A stretch of DNA of 11,873 nucleotides, from the NCBI GenBank assembly GCA_002310155.1, contig DBYF01000015.1, positions 1 to 11,873 on the forward strand, written 5' to 3'. A program made the position numbers and the translations under genes. Source of the DNA: Mageeibacillus sp. UBA1193. Its GTDB lineage: Bacteria; Bacillota; Clostridia; Saccharofermentanales; Saccharofermentanaceae. Below the pieces are notes generated by a model. It had not been told where the DNA came from and did no database searches. It was given only the letters and a program-made list of their open reading frames with translations. Shown here one piece after another: positions 1 to 6,774 of the stretch; position 1 is the first letter of the stretch, and each line of letters begins with the position of its first letter.

Positions 1-947
1 AGAATGCCGCGACGGCTGGCGGCGCCGATCCCTCCGAAGAAGGAGAGAGGCACGGACACCACGAGCGCGCATGGGCAGGAGACCACGAGGAAGATCAGGC
101 CGCGGTAGATGCTGCCGGAGATCCCAAGGTCAGTGAAGATCGCGCAGACCGCTGCGATCAGGACCGCCAGGAGGACGACGGCGGGGGTATAGATACGGGC
201 AAATTTTGTAATGAACTTTTCGGAAGCCGCTTTCTTATCCGTGCTGTTCTCGACGAGTTCGAGGATGCGCGCGACCGTGCTGTTCTCATAGGCGGTCGTA
301 GTCGTGACCTTGATCGCGGAGTTGATGTTGATCGACCCGGAGTATACGGGCGATCCGACGGTGGCCTCGACAGGGAGGCTCTCACCGGTCAGCGCCGCGG
401 TGTTAAGAGATGTGGTTCCCTCAGCGATCACGCCGTCGATCGGGATCTTCTCGCCGGGCTTGACCAGCACGACTTCGCCGACTTCGACCTCGGACGGATC
501 GACTTCCTCTTCGGTGTTGTTTCTGAGCACGATGGCGGTGTCAGGGCAGATGTCCATCATGGCGGCGATCGACTTCCTGCTCTTGCCGACGGCGATGCTC
601 TGGAAGAGTTCGCCGAGCTGATAAAAGAGCATGACGGCGGTTGCTTCGGGGTATTCTCCGATGACGAAAGCACCGGCGGTGGCGATCATCATGAGGAATT
701 CCTCGTCGAGAAAATCACCCGTGCCGATCTTTTTGATTGCACCGATTACGACGTCGTAACCTACGATCAGGTAGGGGATAAGATAGAGGACGATCGTTGC
801 TGCACGGCGAAGGGCCGGCGCGGCGCCATCTTCGGCTTCCCCGAAAATGCTTCCCAGAATATCAGAAAGCGGAAGAAAATGCAGCACCACCAGCAGCACG
901 GCCGCTGTGATGATTCTTGTTAAAGTTTTCTTCTGCTTTCTGGTCAT
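1..947 (-). CDS. Heavy-metal P1B-type ATPase, Zn/Cd type (CadA/ZntA-like), 3' end cut off by the window
   Basis: This is a metal efflux pump of the cytoplasmic membrane, probably for Zn(II), Cd(II) or similar divalent ions. I translated the minus strand by hand: 315 codons are present and the gene runs off the left edge, so the phosphorylation and ATP-binding domains are outside. Visible parts are hydrophobic segments near residues 10-28, 50-70 and 84-96, the actuator motif TGES at 187-190, a membrane pair near 253-300, and the ion-binding motif CPC at 290-292 in SCPCALVVSVPLSFFGG. In family knowledge this CPC context fits the Zn/Cd subgroup rather than the copper subgroup, which has CPCALGLATP. 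There is no N-terminal metal-binding domain; that domain is encoded by the gene just upstream, 60 bases away. The ATG at 947 is chosen because a TAA lies in frame 21-23 bases upstream and an AAGGA (958-962) sits 10 bases before it. Exact metal specificity is inferred. Confidence 0.92.
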   Translation of the reverse strand, partial: MTRKQKKTLTRIITAAVLLVVLHFLPLSDILGSIFGEAEDGAAPALRRAATIVLYLIPYLIVGYDVVIGAIKKIGTGDFLDEEFLMMIATAGAFVIGEYPEATAVMLFYQLGELFQSIAVGKSRKSIAAMMDICPDTAIVLRNNTEEEVDPSEVEVGEVVLVKPGEKIPIDGVIAEGTTSLNTAALTGESLPVEATVGSPVYSGSININSAIKVTTTTAYENSTVARILELVENSTDKKAASEKFITKFARIYTPAVVLLAVLIAAVCAIFTDLGISGSIYRGLIFLVVSCPCALVVSVPLSFFGGIGAASRRGI

Positions 948-1007
948 GTTCTTCAGTTCCTTTTTCTTTTATGGAAGTGCGCTTTGTTTATCAGACGCGC
1001 GGCTTAC

Positions 1008-1226
1008 TTACATTATAATTCTGCAGTCGGGCTCGACCTTCGCGATGCACTTGACGGCGTCCTTAAGTACTGTGTCGAACTTATCGTCATCGGCCTCGAG
1101 GATCATCTTCTGTGCCATAAAGTTGATGGAGCACTTGGTGACACCCGGGAGCTTGGAGATGGCATCTTCCATCTTCGCGGCGCAGTTCGCGCAGTCGAGA
1201 TCTTCGAGTTTGAATGTTCTTTTCAT
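1008..1226 (-). CDS. Stand-alone heavy-metal-associated (HMA) domain protein, 72 aa
   Basis: This is a small cytosolic metal-binding protein with the ferredoxin-like HMA fold. The metal site is C12-x2-C15 in LEDLDCANCAAK. The DCANCA form is typical of the N-terminal domains of ZntA/CadA-type pumps rather than of copper chaperones, which usually show MxCxxC. Further cysteines are C32, C60 and C68. GGAGG (1234-1238 on the plus strand as cctcc) lies 7 bases before the ATG, a very good start. It is the first gene of a two-gene operon and the ATPase begins 60 bases after its stop. It therefore looks like the detached metal-binding domain of that pump, delivering ions to it or acting as a regulatory domain in trans. 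That role is inferred; the fold and motif are clear. Confidence 0.9.
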   Translation of the reverse strand: MKRTFKLEDLDCANCAAKMEDAISKLPGVTKCSINFMAQKMILEADDDKFDTVLKDAVKCIAKVEPDCRIIM

Positions 1227-1311
1227 GTGTTTATCCTCCGATTTCTTTCCTTCCGAAAAGCACTCGTACCGGCGTGCTGTTCAGGAGTTTATCTCTGTTC
1301 TTGTGGCGACA

Positions 1312-1351
1312 ACATATGAACAACCATTCATATGTCTGTCAATTCATATGA
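1312..1351 (-). promoter_or_regulatory. ArsR/SmtB-type operator of the metal efflux operon
   Basis: ACATATGAA (1312-1320), six bases, then TTCATATGT (1327-1335) form a perfect 9-base inverted repeat. A third half-site TTCATATGA (1343-1351) overlaps the -10 box. The ATATGAA...TTCATAT pattern is the familiar 12-2-12 operator of the ArsR/SmtB/CzrA family of metal-released repressors. Its place over the transcription start suits repression that is lifted by metal. The repressor gene is not in this window. The assignment to this family is from motif likeness only. Confidence 0.7.
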
Positions 1352-1375
1352 TACACCATTTTGCAAGAATGTCCA
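1348..1375 (-). promoter_or_regulatory. Promoter of the HMA-ATPase operon
   Basis: On the minus strand, TGGACA (1370-1375) and TATCAT (1348-1353) each match the consensus at 5 of 6 positions and are separated by 16 bases. The predicted start is near 1340, giving a leader of about 115 bases. The operator palindrome begins just downstream. Confidence 0.65.
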
Positions 1376-1434
1376 GTACTTTTTTGTAAATATGTGAAGA
1401 AGGCATGAAGGGTAGTAGTTTACTGCGTTTGAAT

Positions 1435-1470
1435 GTTAGTTAACCATGAAAGGAAAAGTGGTTGACTAAC
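1435..1470 (+). promoter_or_regulatory. BirA operator upstream of birA-bioY
   Basis: GTTAGTTAACC (1435-1445) and GGTTGACTAAC (1460-1470) form an 11-base inverted repeat with one mismatch and a 14-base spacer. This matches the BirA binding layout known from Firmicutes and other bacteria: a TTAACC-type half-site, 14-16 bases, then the complement. The right arm overlaps the -35 box, so bound BirA would block the promoter. The site predicts biotin-dependent self-repression of birA and bioY. Confidence 0.8.
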
Positions 1471-1490
1471 GGAATGATTAGTGATATCTT
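1462..1490 (+). promoter_or_regulatory. Promoter of birA-bioY
   Basis: TTGACT (1462-1467) and TATCTT (1485-1490) are separated by 17 bases, with 5/6 and 4/6 consensus matches. The -35 box is inside the right arm of the BirA operator. The predicted start is near 1497. Confidence 0.65.
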
Positions 1491-1565
1491 TTCTCTGAAC
1501 TCGGGAGAAAAGCGTGACGCAGTAGGCGGCCGACGAAGCCCGGGAAAGCTTGAAAGGGCGAAAAC

Positions 1566-2636
1566 ATGAAACCACAGAACACCAAAGAAGCGCTGCTGGT
1601 GCTTTTTGAGAAGAATAAGGGAAAGTACTTCTCCGGCGAGGAGATCGCGGAGAAACTCGACGTATCACGCACGGCTGTGTGGAAAGCAGTCGAGTCGCTT
1701 CGTTCTGACGGGTATCCGATCGAGGCGGTGAAGTCGCGCGGATACTGTCTGTCGCCGGACACGGACATCGTGTCGGGACAGGGCGTCGGCAAGTACCTGG
1801 ATGAGAAGCTTGACCTCGACTTCGAGGTGTTCGATGAAGTCGTTTCCACGAATACTATGTTAAAAGAAAAGGCCGCGGCAGGCGCGCGTGAAGGCACGGT
1901 TGTGATCGCGAATTCGCAGACCGGCGGCAAGGGCAGGCTGGGACGCTCGTTCTATTCTCCGATGAATACGGGACTTTATATCAGTGTGCTTTTGAGACCG
2001 AGCGATATTCCGCCGCAGCAGGCATTGAAGATCACGACGATGGCGGCGGTCGCGGCATGCAAAGCGATCGATTCGGTGGTCATCGTCGGTGCGCAGGACG
2101 AAAGCCCGACGGGAGCGAAGAAGAGTGCAAAGCGCTCGAAGAATGCGGAAGTAGAACTCCCGCAGATCAAGTGGGTGAACGATATTTTCTATCACGACCG
2201 GAAAGTCGTGGGTATCCTGACGGAAGCGTCGATCAGCATGGAAAACGGGAACCTCGAGTATGCGGTCCTCGGCATCGGCTTTAACGTGTATGCGCCGGAA
2301 GGCGGATTCCCGGAAGAGATCAAGGATATCGCCGGCGCGATCCTCCCGGAGAGAACAGCGGATGCGAAGAATAAGATCGCGGCGGAATTCCTGAATTCAT
2401 TCTTCGCGATCTACCGCGACGCGAAACATCTGAAATATGAGAAAGATTATAAGGCACGATGCCTCGTGCTCGGAAAGGACGTCGACGTGATCCCGACGGG
2501 CGGCGGGGAGAAGCGCCGCGCGAAGGTCCTCGACATCACCGGCGACTGCAATCTCATTGTGAAATACGAAGACGGAACGAAGGCCACTCTTTCCTCGGGC
2601 GAAGTCAGCGTCCGTCCGACCAAACGCGCGAAATGA
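1566..2636 (+). CDS. birA: BirA: biotin-protein ligase and biotin-responsive repressor, 356 aa
   Basis: This enzyme makes biotinyl-5'-AMP and attaches biotin to carboxylase carrier proteins; with its DNA-binding domain it also senses biotin and represses transcription. Residues 7-62 are a winged helix-turn-helix (SGEEIAEKLDVSRTAVWKAV followed by the wing SRGYCL). The catalytic domain shows STN at 94-96, the adenylate loop GGKGRLGRSF at 120-129, KWVND at 202-206, KVVGIL at 213-218 and GIGFNV at 236-241. The C-terminal SH3-like domain covers about 295-350. The protein is longer than the usual 320-330 residues because of a charged stretch near 173-198, just before KWVND, rich in Lys, Ser and Ala. 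AAGGG (1554-1558) is 7 bases before the ATG. The operator upstream and bioY downstream support the bifunctional role. Confidence 0.96.
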   Translation: MKPQNTKEALLVLFEKNKGKYFSGEEIAEKLDVSRTAVWKAVESLRSDGYPIEAVKSRGYCLSPDTDIVSGQGVGKYLDEKLDLDFEVFDEVVSTNTMLKEKAAAGAREGTVVIANSQTGGKGRLGRSFYSPMNTGLYISVLLRPSDIPPQQALKITTMAAVAACKAIDSVVIVGAQDESPTGAKKSAKRSKNAEVELPQIKWVNDIFYHDRKVVGILTEASISMENGNLEYAVLGIGFNVYAPEGGFPEEIKDIAGAILPERTADAKNKIAAEFLNSFFAIYRDAKHLKYEKDYKARCLVLGKDVDVIPTGGGEKRRAKVLDITGDCNLIVKYEDGTKATLSSGEVSVRPTKRAK

Positions 2637-2703
2637 ATCGTGATCCGCGAAGGCCTATGCCGCGCGAAGCATGCCCCAAAACACATATAGAAGGTGAAAC
2701 ACT

Positions 2704-3306
2704 TTGAAGAATTCCAACCGCGAAAAGATCAACAAAATTACTCTGGTGGCGATGTTTGCCGCGCTTGCGGCGATCGGTGCTTTTATACGGGTACCGTTCC
2801 CGATGCTGTCGTTCACACTGCAGATCCTCTTTACCACGATGGCTGGACTTCTGCTCGGCGGAGAACTCGGCGCGCTGTCGGTCGGGATGTATATCCTGCT
2901 CGGCCTGATCGGACTTCCGATCTTCACCGGCGGAGGCGGACCGGCGTACGTTCTGCAGCCGAGTTTCGGTTACCTTCTCGGCATGATCGCGGGTGCTTTT
3001 GTCACGGGAAAACTCACGCAGACGAAAGACGGGAAACCGAGTTTTCTTCGCATCATTCTCGCGTGCTACGCGGGTCTTCTGGTGATCTATCTGATCGGCG
3101 TGCCGTACCTCTATCTGGTGTGCCGCTTCCACCTCGAAAAGACCATCGGCGCAGACGTCCTGCTGACGAACTATTTTCTCGTGTTCATGCCGACGGATTC
3201 GATCAAGATGGTCATCGCCGCGATGATCGGACACCGTCTGATCCCGGTGCTCCGAAAGAGTGCGAAAAAGCCCGAAATTTCCGATGCGGAAGAGCCTGCG
3301 AATTGA
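2704..3306 (+). CDS. bioY: BioY: substrate-binding S component of an ECF biotin transporter, 200 aa
   Basis: This is an integral membrane protein that binds biotin with high affinity and works with a shared ECF energising module (two ATPases plus EcfT), none of which is in this window. It has about six hydrophobic segments (near 12-30, 36-52, 58-75, 84-103, 116-138, 157-180), the glycine-rich loop GGGGPAYVLQPSFGYLLG at 76-93, and FMPTDSIK at 161-168, which corresponds to the conserved FxPGDxxK with Thr in place of Gly. The start is TTG at 2704: AAGGTG (2691-2696) is 7 bases upstream and the reading gives the usual short charged N-terminus. The next in-frame ATG is M17, inside the first membrane helix, and is less likely. 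It lies 67 bases after birA with no terminator between, so one operon is expected. Confidence 0.95.
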   Translation: MKNSNREKINKITLVAMFAALAAIGAFIRVPFPMLSFTLQILFTTMAGLLLGGELGALSVGMYILLGLIGLPIFTGGGGPAYVLQPSFGYLLGMIAGAFVTGKLTQTKDGKPSFLRIILACYAGLLVIYLIGVPYLYLVCRFHLEKTIGADVLLTNYFLVFMPTDSIKMVIAAMIGHRLIPVLRKSAKKPEISDAEEPAN

Positions 3307-3319
3307 TCAGCGAACAGGC

Positions 3320-4060
3320 TCAGATCGCGGACGGGGAAGAGAGCGAATAACTTCCGTCCTCGCCTAAGATATCGTATGTGAAACCGCCGTTTTCCGATGC
3401 TGAAAAAGCATACGTGAGGACGGCTTTTCTTTCCTTTAGAAGAATGTTGAAACGGATCTCGGGATCGAGATAAGTCCCGTTACCGGCGGTCTTCTTCGGC
3501 GGCTTCCCGGGATAGCGGACATCGTATCTGCGTTCACCGTTTTCGAGCAGATGAATCATCTCAAGAGCATTCTTTTCCGATACATTTGTATTCCTGTCGA
3601 AAAGCACCCATACCCGGTCGGTCGTGCCTTCGTGGTTGTTGCGGTATTCACCCCAGATGCGCATGCACTCTTCGTCCATAAACTTCTGGATCTGCGCCTC
3701 GCGGTGCATATTGATCGTGTACTCGGCATTCGCTTTCAACTCGTCTTCGATCTCATCAACATGCTGCTCGAGTGTCGGGAACGGCCCCCAGCAGTAATCG
3801 GAAAGAAGCTGCAGCGCATCGTCTTTTACTTCGATGGGATTAGGAGAAACGATCACGGTCTCAAGTAGCTGGATCAGATCTTCTTTGAAGGAAGAAATAT
3901 CCTGCTTATAGTAAGGATCCATGAACCAGTCGAGGCAGAGAAGAAGGCTTCTTTTCTTCTCTGTATCCGATCCCGTCAGGACCTGCCGGATCGCTGAGAT
4001 CCCGCCCTCTCTGACGAGCTTTCTTTCTTCTTCCGTATATGAAACATAACTGCTTCCCAT
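3320..4060 (-). CDS. Unrecognised soluble protein, 246 aa
   Basis: I do not recognise a family. No signal peptide, membrane segment or metal motif is visible. Residues 1-130 look mostly helical (charged and leucine-rich, for example DLIQLLETVI and HVDEIEDELKANAEY). Residues 147-246 look mainly beta (DRVWVLFDRN, RRYDVRYPGK, RKAVLTYAFS, GGFTYDILGE). An acidic surface and two WG motifs (91-92, 136-137) stand out. The frame can be opened at GTG (4082-4084), but the ATG at 4060 is preferred because GGAG (4070-4073) lies 9 bases before it. The gene converges on bioY with only 13 bases between the two stops and is divergent from ald. Length, start signal and amino-acid composition support a real gene. 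Confidence 0.75.
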   Translation of the reverse strand: MGSSYVSYTEEERKLVREGGISAIRQVLTGSDTEKKRSLLLCLDWFMDPYYKQDISSFKEDLIQLLETVIVSPNPIEVKDDALQLLSDYCWGPFPTLEQHVDEIEDELKANAEYTINMHREAQIQKFMDEECMRIWGEYRNNHEGTTDRVWVLFDRNTNVSEKNALEMIHLLENGERRYDVRYPGKPPKKTAGNGTYLDPEIRFNILLKERKAVLTYAFSASENGGFTYDILGEDGSYSLSSPSAI

Positions 4061-4104
4061 GTATCTTTTCTCCAAGAAAAACACTTAGTATACTGCGAGT
4101 ACTT

Positions 4105-4133
4105 TTAAAAATCTGATACTCATATGATACAAT
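4105..4133 (+). promoter_or_regulatory. Probable ald promoter (extended -10)
   Basis: TACAAT (4128-4133) is preceded by TGA, an extended -10 pattern. TTAAAA (4105-4110), 17 bases upstream, is a weak -35. The predicted start near 4140 would place the stem-loop at 4144-4163 at the very beginning of the ald leader. Confidence 0.5.
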
Positions 4134-4143
4134 AAAATACAGT

Positions 4144-4163
4144 TGCGAAAAGTGCTTTTCGCA
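4144..4163 (+). repeat. Stem-loop at the 5' end of the ald leader, built on the iterated GTGCTTTT word
   Basis: GCGAAAAG and CTTTTCGC, extended by a T-A pair to 9 bases per arm, are separated only by TG, so the DNA is nearly palindromic. It contains one copy of GTGCTTTT (4152-4159). It is followed by GCACGGGAAAA rather than a T-run, so it is not a normal terminator for the ald strand. It lies about 35 bases before the start codon and could affect leader stability or be a protein site; that is inference. Confidence 0.6.
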
Positions 4164-4198
4164 CGGGAAAAACTATGAAGTAGAGTGAGGATGTGACT

Positions 4199-5311
4199 AT
4201 GAAGATCGGTTGTGTAAAAGAGATCAAGAACAATGAGTTCCGCGTCGGCCTGACGCCGGACAACGTAAAAGCCTACGTGGCGGCCGGCCACCATGTGTAC
4301 ATGGAAAAGGGCGCGGGCGTCGGTTCCGGTTTTTCGGACAATGAGTACGTCGATGCGGGCGCGTCGCTGATCGACAACGCGGCCGATGTATGGCACCTTG
4401 TGGACATGATGGTCAAGGTCAAGGAGCCGCTCCCGGAAGAGTATCCGCTGTTCAGAGAAGGTCTCATCCTCTACACATATCTGCACCTCGCGGCAGACAA
4501 AGAGCAGGCGGACGCGCTTCTCGCCGGTAAGGTGAAGGCAGTTGCTTACGAGACTCTGCAGGAAAAGGACCGTTCGCTTCCGTGTCTGGCTCCGATGTCA
4601 CAGATCGCGGGCCGTCTCTCCATTCAGGAAGGCGCGAAGTATCTCGAGAAGAAGTTCGGCGGTGAGGGTATCCTGCTCGCCGGTGTTCCGGGTACTCCGA
4701 AGGCAAACGTTGTTATCCTCGGTGGCGGTACCGTTGGTATGAACGCGTGCAAGATCGCTGTCGGTATGGGTGCGAACGTTACGATCCTCGACGTTAATCT
4801 CAAGAGACTTGAGGAACTCGACAACATGTTCGGCGCGCACATCCAGACGCTCGTAAGTAATGATTCCAATGTTGAACGTGTCTGCAAGGATGCTGACCTC
4901 GTCATCGGTTCTGTTCTGATTCCGGGCGGCTCTACACCGAAGCTCTTTAAGAAGAAGTATCTGCCGGAAATGAAGGACGGCGCTGTATTTGTTGACGTTG
5001 CGATCGACCAGGGCGGATGCGGTGAATCTTCTCACGTTACCACACACGATGATCCGGTCTACATCGAGGACGGCGTCGTTCACTACTGTGTAGGTAATAT
5101 GCCGGGCGCGGTTCCGAGAACAAGTACGATCGCTCTGACAAACGCGACACTGAAGTACGGTCTTCAGATCGCGGAGGCAGGTCTCGAGGAGGCTTGCAAG
5201 AAGAGCGAAGTCATCACATCCGGTGTCAACTGCTATGCAGGTAAGTGCACGAACAAGAACGTCGCTTCCGCACTCGGTTATGAGTACACCGAGCTGGCTG
5301 GTCTGATGTAA
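4199..5311 (+). CDS. ald: Alanine dehydrogenase, 370 aa
   Basis: This cytosolic NAD-dependent enzyme interconverts L-alanine and pyruvate plus ammonia. The length is the family norm. The expected active-site residues are all present: R15 (NNEFRVG), K75 (MVKVKEP), H96 (TYLHLA) and D270 (VDVAIDQGG). The Rossmann motif LGGGTVG at 174-180 is followed by D198 for the NAD ribose. The ATG at 4199 is chosen over GTG at 4193: GAGG (4187-4190) is 8 bases before it and the protein then begins MKIGCVKEIKNNE, as in relatives. The second half uses many GGT, GTT and CTC codons and few rare ones, which suggests strong expression. It is transcribed alone, with a terminator at 5389-5422. In an anaerobe it may serve amino-acid fermentation, alanine supply or redox balance; the sequence does not decide between these. 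Confidence 0.97.
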   Translation: MKIGCVKEIKNNEFRVGLTPDNVKAYVAAGHHVYMEKGAGVGSGFSDNEYVDAGASLIDNAADVWHLVDMMVKVKEPLPEEYPLFREGLILYTYLHLAADKEQADALLAGKVKAVAYETLQEKDRSLPCLAPMSQIAGRLSIQEGAKYLEKKFGGEGILLAGVPGTPKANVVILGGGTVGMNACKIAVGMGANVTILDVNLKRLEELDNMFGAHIQTLVSNDSNVERVCKDADLVIGSVLIPGGSTPKLFKKKYLPEMKDGAVFVDVAIDQGGCGESSHVTTHDDPVYIEDGVVHYCVGNMPGAVPRTSTIALTNATLKYGLQIAEAGLEEACKKSEVITSGVNCYAGKCTNKNVASALGYEYTELAGLM

Positions 5312-5388
5312 GTTGCGTCACGCTCCCGGTGGGCGCGGCCGGCTGTGATGTGCAGCTCTGCTGAAGTGTATATTTGAATTGATTTGTG

Positions 5389-5422
5389 AAAAGGACTGCT
5401 CCTTCGTGGGGTGGTCCTTTTT
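5389..5422 (+). terminator. Intrinsic terminator of ald
   Basis: AAAAGGAC...GTCCTTTTT closes a long stem that continues with G-U tolerant pairs (TGCTCC with GGGGTG) around a TTCGT loop. The T-run is 5418-5422. It is 77 bases after the ald stop. Confidence 0.9.
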
Positions 5423-5491
5423 CTTCGGGGACAAGTGCTTTTCGCGCATCTTTAGAGGACTCTATTTCGGGAAGCGTTCAGTAAAGAATGA

Positions 5492-5520
5492 TTGAAGATG
5501 CAGGCGTCAAATGGTAAAAT
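5492..5520 (+). promoter_or_regulatory. Promoter of the DUF4428-like gene
   Basis: TTGAAG (5492-5497) and TAAAAT (5515-5520) are spaced by 17 bases. TGG directly before the -10 gives an extended -10. The predicted start is near 5527, about 30 bases before the ATG. Confidence 0.7.
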
Positions 5521-5555
5521 TACGTTGATAAATCCAAAAGACACGGGAGGATATT

Positions 5556-6719
5556 ATGGGACTTTTTGATAAGAAATTCTGCGACTTCTGCGGAAACAAG
5601 ATTGGTCTTCTGGGCAACAAGAAACTTGAGGACGCGAACATGTGTAAGGACTGCGCGAGCAAACTTTCTCCGTGGTTCTCCGAGCGCCGCCACAGCACAA
5701 AGGCGGATATCGATAAGCAGCTCGAGTATCGTGAGCAGAACAAGTCGGCCGTCGCTTCTTTTAACGCATCGAGAACTCTCGGCACCACGAGCACAAAGCT
5801 CCTGATCGACGACAGCGCCAGAAAGTTCATGGTTACCTCTGCGAAGGATCTTAATGCGGCGAACCCGGACGTTCTCGATTTCTCGCAGGCTCTCGGCTGT
5901 GACCTCGACGTGAAGGAACACAGAAACGAGATCAGAAGAACCGACAGCAACGGAAAGTCCGTCAGCTACAACCCGCCGAGATATAAGTATTCTTACGAAT
6001 TCCACGCGATCATCCGCGTCAACCATCCTTACTTCGACGAGATGAAGTTCGCTCTTTCGAACGGCAGTATCGAAGTCGGTGAGCAGCCGATGAACCCCGG
6101 TCAGAGCGGTGGCTGGAGCGTTACACGTTCCGGTTTCAACATCCTCGGCAACAAGATCGATGAGTACTACAAGGCAGTAGACTGCGGTAACGAGATCAAG
6201 GCGGCGGTTGATGCGATGAAGTCGAGTGGCGGTTCGGCAGCATCCGGAGAAGAAGAATTCCTTCAGTCGCTGCAAAAACAGGCTGACGAATTGAGAGCCC
6301 AGATTGAAGCTCAGAGGGTGCAGGGAAATCCTGATCCGACTCTCCTGACTCAGTTTATGCAGGTGCAGCAGCAGATCGCGCTGATCTATGCCAGCCGGCA
6401 GCAGGGCGCATTTGGCGGCGCCAACCTGGCAATGGGCGCCACAGGTATGGGTGCAGGTCAAATGGGCGCAGCCGGTATGGGTGCAGCTGGTATGGGTGCA
6501 GCCGGAATGCATAGTATTGGCGCAGGTATTCTGATGCAGCATGGTCTCCAGCAGACTCCTCAGCAGGGGGTCGGTCAGCCGATGCAGCAGGGCTTCCAGC
6601 AAATACCTCAGCAGGGTGGCATGGCTCCGGGAATGACAGTCACATGTCCGGCATGCCAGGCGACCACAAAACTCGGCGCCGCCGGCATCTGCATATATTG
6701 CGGAACCAAGATCATCTGA
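5556..6719 (+). CDS. DUF4428-like zinc-knuckle protein with C-terminal zinc ribbon and repetitive linker, 387 aa
   Basis: Its function is unknown. The N-terminus has a Cys4 zinc knuckle, C9-x2-C12 and C30-x2-C33, in the CDFCGNKIGLLGNKKLEDANMCKDC style of DUF4428 (20-residue context split here by function). Residues 75-210 form a globular beta-rich region with RYKYSYEFHAIIRVNHPYF. Residues 230-280 are probably coiled coil (EEEFLQSLQKQADELRAQI). Residues 292-320 are a Met-Gly-Ala repeat with a five-residue period. Residues 330-355 are Gln-rich, and the C-terminus has a second Cys4 ribbon, C364-x2-C367 and C379-x2-C382. There is no signal peptide or membrane helix, so it is cytosolic. GGGAGG (5545-5550) is 5 bases before the ATG. 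It is a single-gene unit with its own promoter and terminator. The zinc ribbons flanking a low-complexity arm suggest a scaffold or assembly role, but that is a guess. Confidence 0.9.
   Translation: MGLFDKKFCDFCGNKIGLLGNKKLEDANMCKDCASKLSPWFSERRHSTKADIDKQLEYREQNKSAVASFNASRTLGTTSTKLLIDDSARKFMVTSAKDLNAANPDVLDFSQALGCDLDVKEHRNEIRRTDSNGKSVSYNPPRYKYSYEFHAIIRVNHPYFDEMKFALSNGSIEVGEQPMNPGQSGGWSVTRSGFNILGNKIDEYYKAVDCGNEIKAAVDAMKSSGGSAASGEEEFLQSLQKQADELRAQIEAQRVQGNPDPTLLTQFMQVQQQIALIYASRQQGAFGGANLAMGATGMGAGQMGAAGMGAAGMGAAGMHSIGAGILMQHGLQQTPQQGVGQPMQQGFQQIPQQGGMAPGMTVTCPACQATTKLGAAGICIYCGTKII
6432..6506 (+). repeat. Five tandem 15-base units inside the DUF4428-like gene
   Basis: The units start at 6432, 6447, 6462, 6477 and 6492, with consensus ATGGGYGCAGCYGGT and Met-Gly-Ala-Ala-Gly as product. 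The third to fifth units differ mainly at third codon positions, which suggests expansion followed by drift. The multiple of three keeps the frame, so copy number could vary without breaking the gene. Confidence 0.85.
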
Positions 6720-6744
6720 TCTGAGTTTGAAATAAAAGATTCAA

Positions 6745-6774
6745 GGAGCATCTCCGGGAGGAGGTGCTCCTTTT
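6745..6774 (+). terminator. Intrinsic terminator of the DUF4428-like gene
   Basis: GGAGCATCTCC (6745-6755) and GGAGGTGCTCC (6760-6770) pair over 11 bases with one G-U, around a GGGA loop, followed by TTTT (6771-6774). It lies 25 bases after the stop. Confidence 0.9.

Larger units (their letters stand above)
1227..1565. other. Divergent regulatory region between the metal-efflux operon and birA (339 bases)
   Basis: There is no gene here. The left part holds the minus-strand leader, including an AAAAGCAC motif at 1256-1263, then the ArsR-type operator and promoter. The right part holds the BirA-type operator, the birA promoter and the birA leader. The roughly 60 bases between the two promoters (1376-1434) show no clear structure. 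An open frame crosses the left half on the plus strand, but it is the complement of the HMA gene extended by chance. Confidence 0.8.

Noticed and set aside
847..1389. Long plus-strand open frames (847-1389 and 984-1319) across the HMA gene
   Set aside because: They are complements of the minus-strand HMA gene, the start of the ATPase gene and the operator region; their products look random and they lack a ribosome binding site.
3328..3361. Hairpin near the bioY stop as a terminator
   Set aside because: GGAC...GGAAG pairs with CTTCC...GTCC only with a bulge, there is no T-run, and it is inside the 3' end of the convergent gene.
1344..4131. Shared 12-base word TCATATGATACA in the metal-operon promoter (1344-1355) and the ald promoter (4120-4131)
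   Set aside because: A few shared 12-mers are expected by chance in a window of this size, and the ald copy lacks the full inverted repeat, so common control is not supported.
5520..6602. A 360-codon minus-strand frame opposite the DUF4428-like gene
   Set aside because: It is antisense to a gene with a strong start, two zinc ribbons and its own promoter and terminator; its His/Cys/Thr repeats are only the complement of the 15-base repeats.
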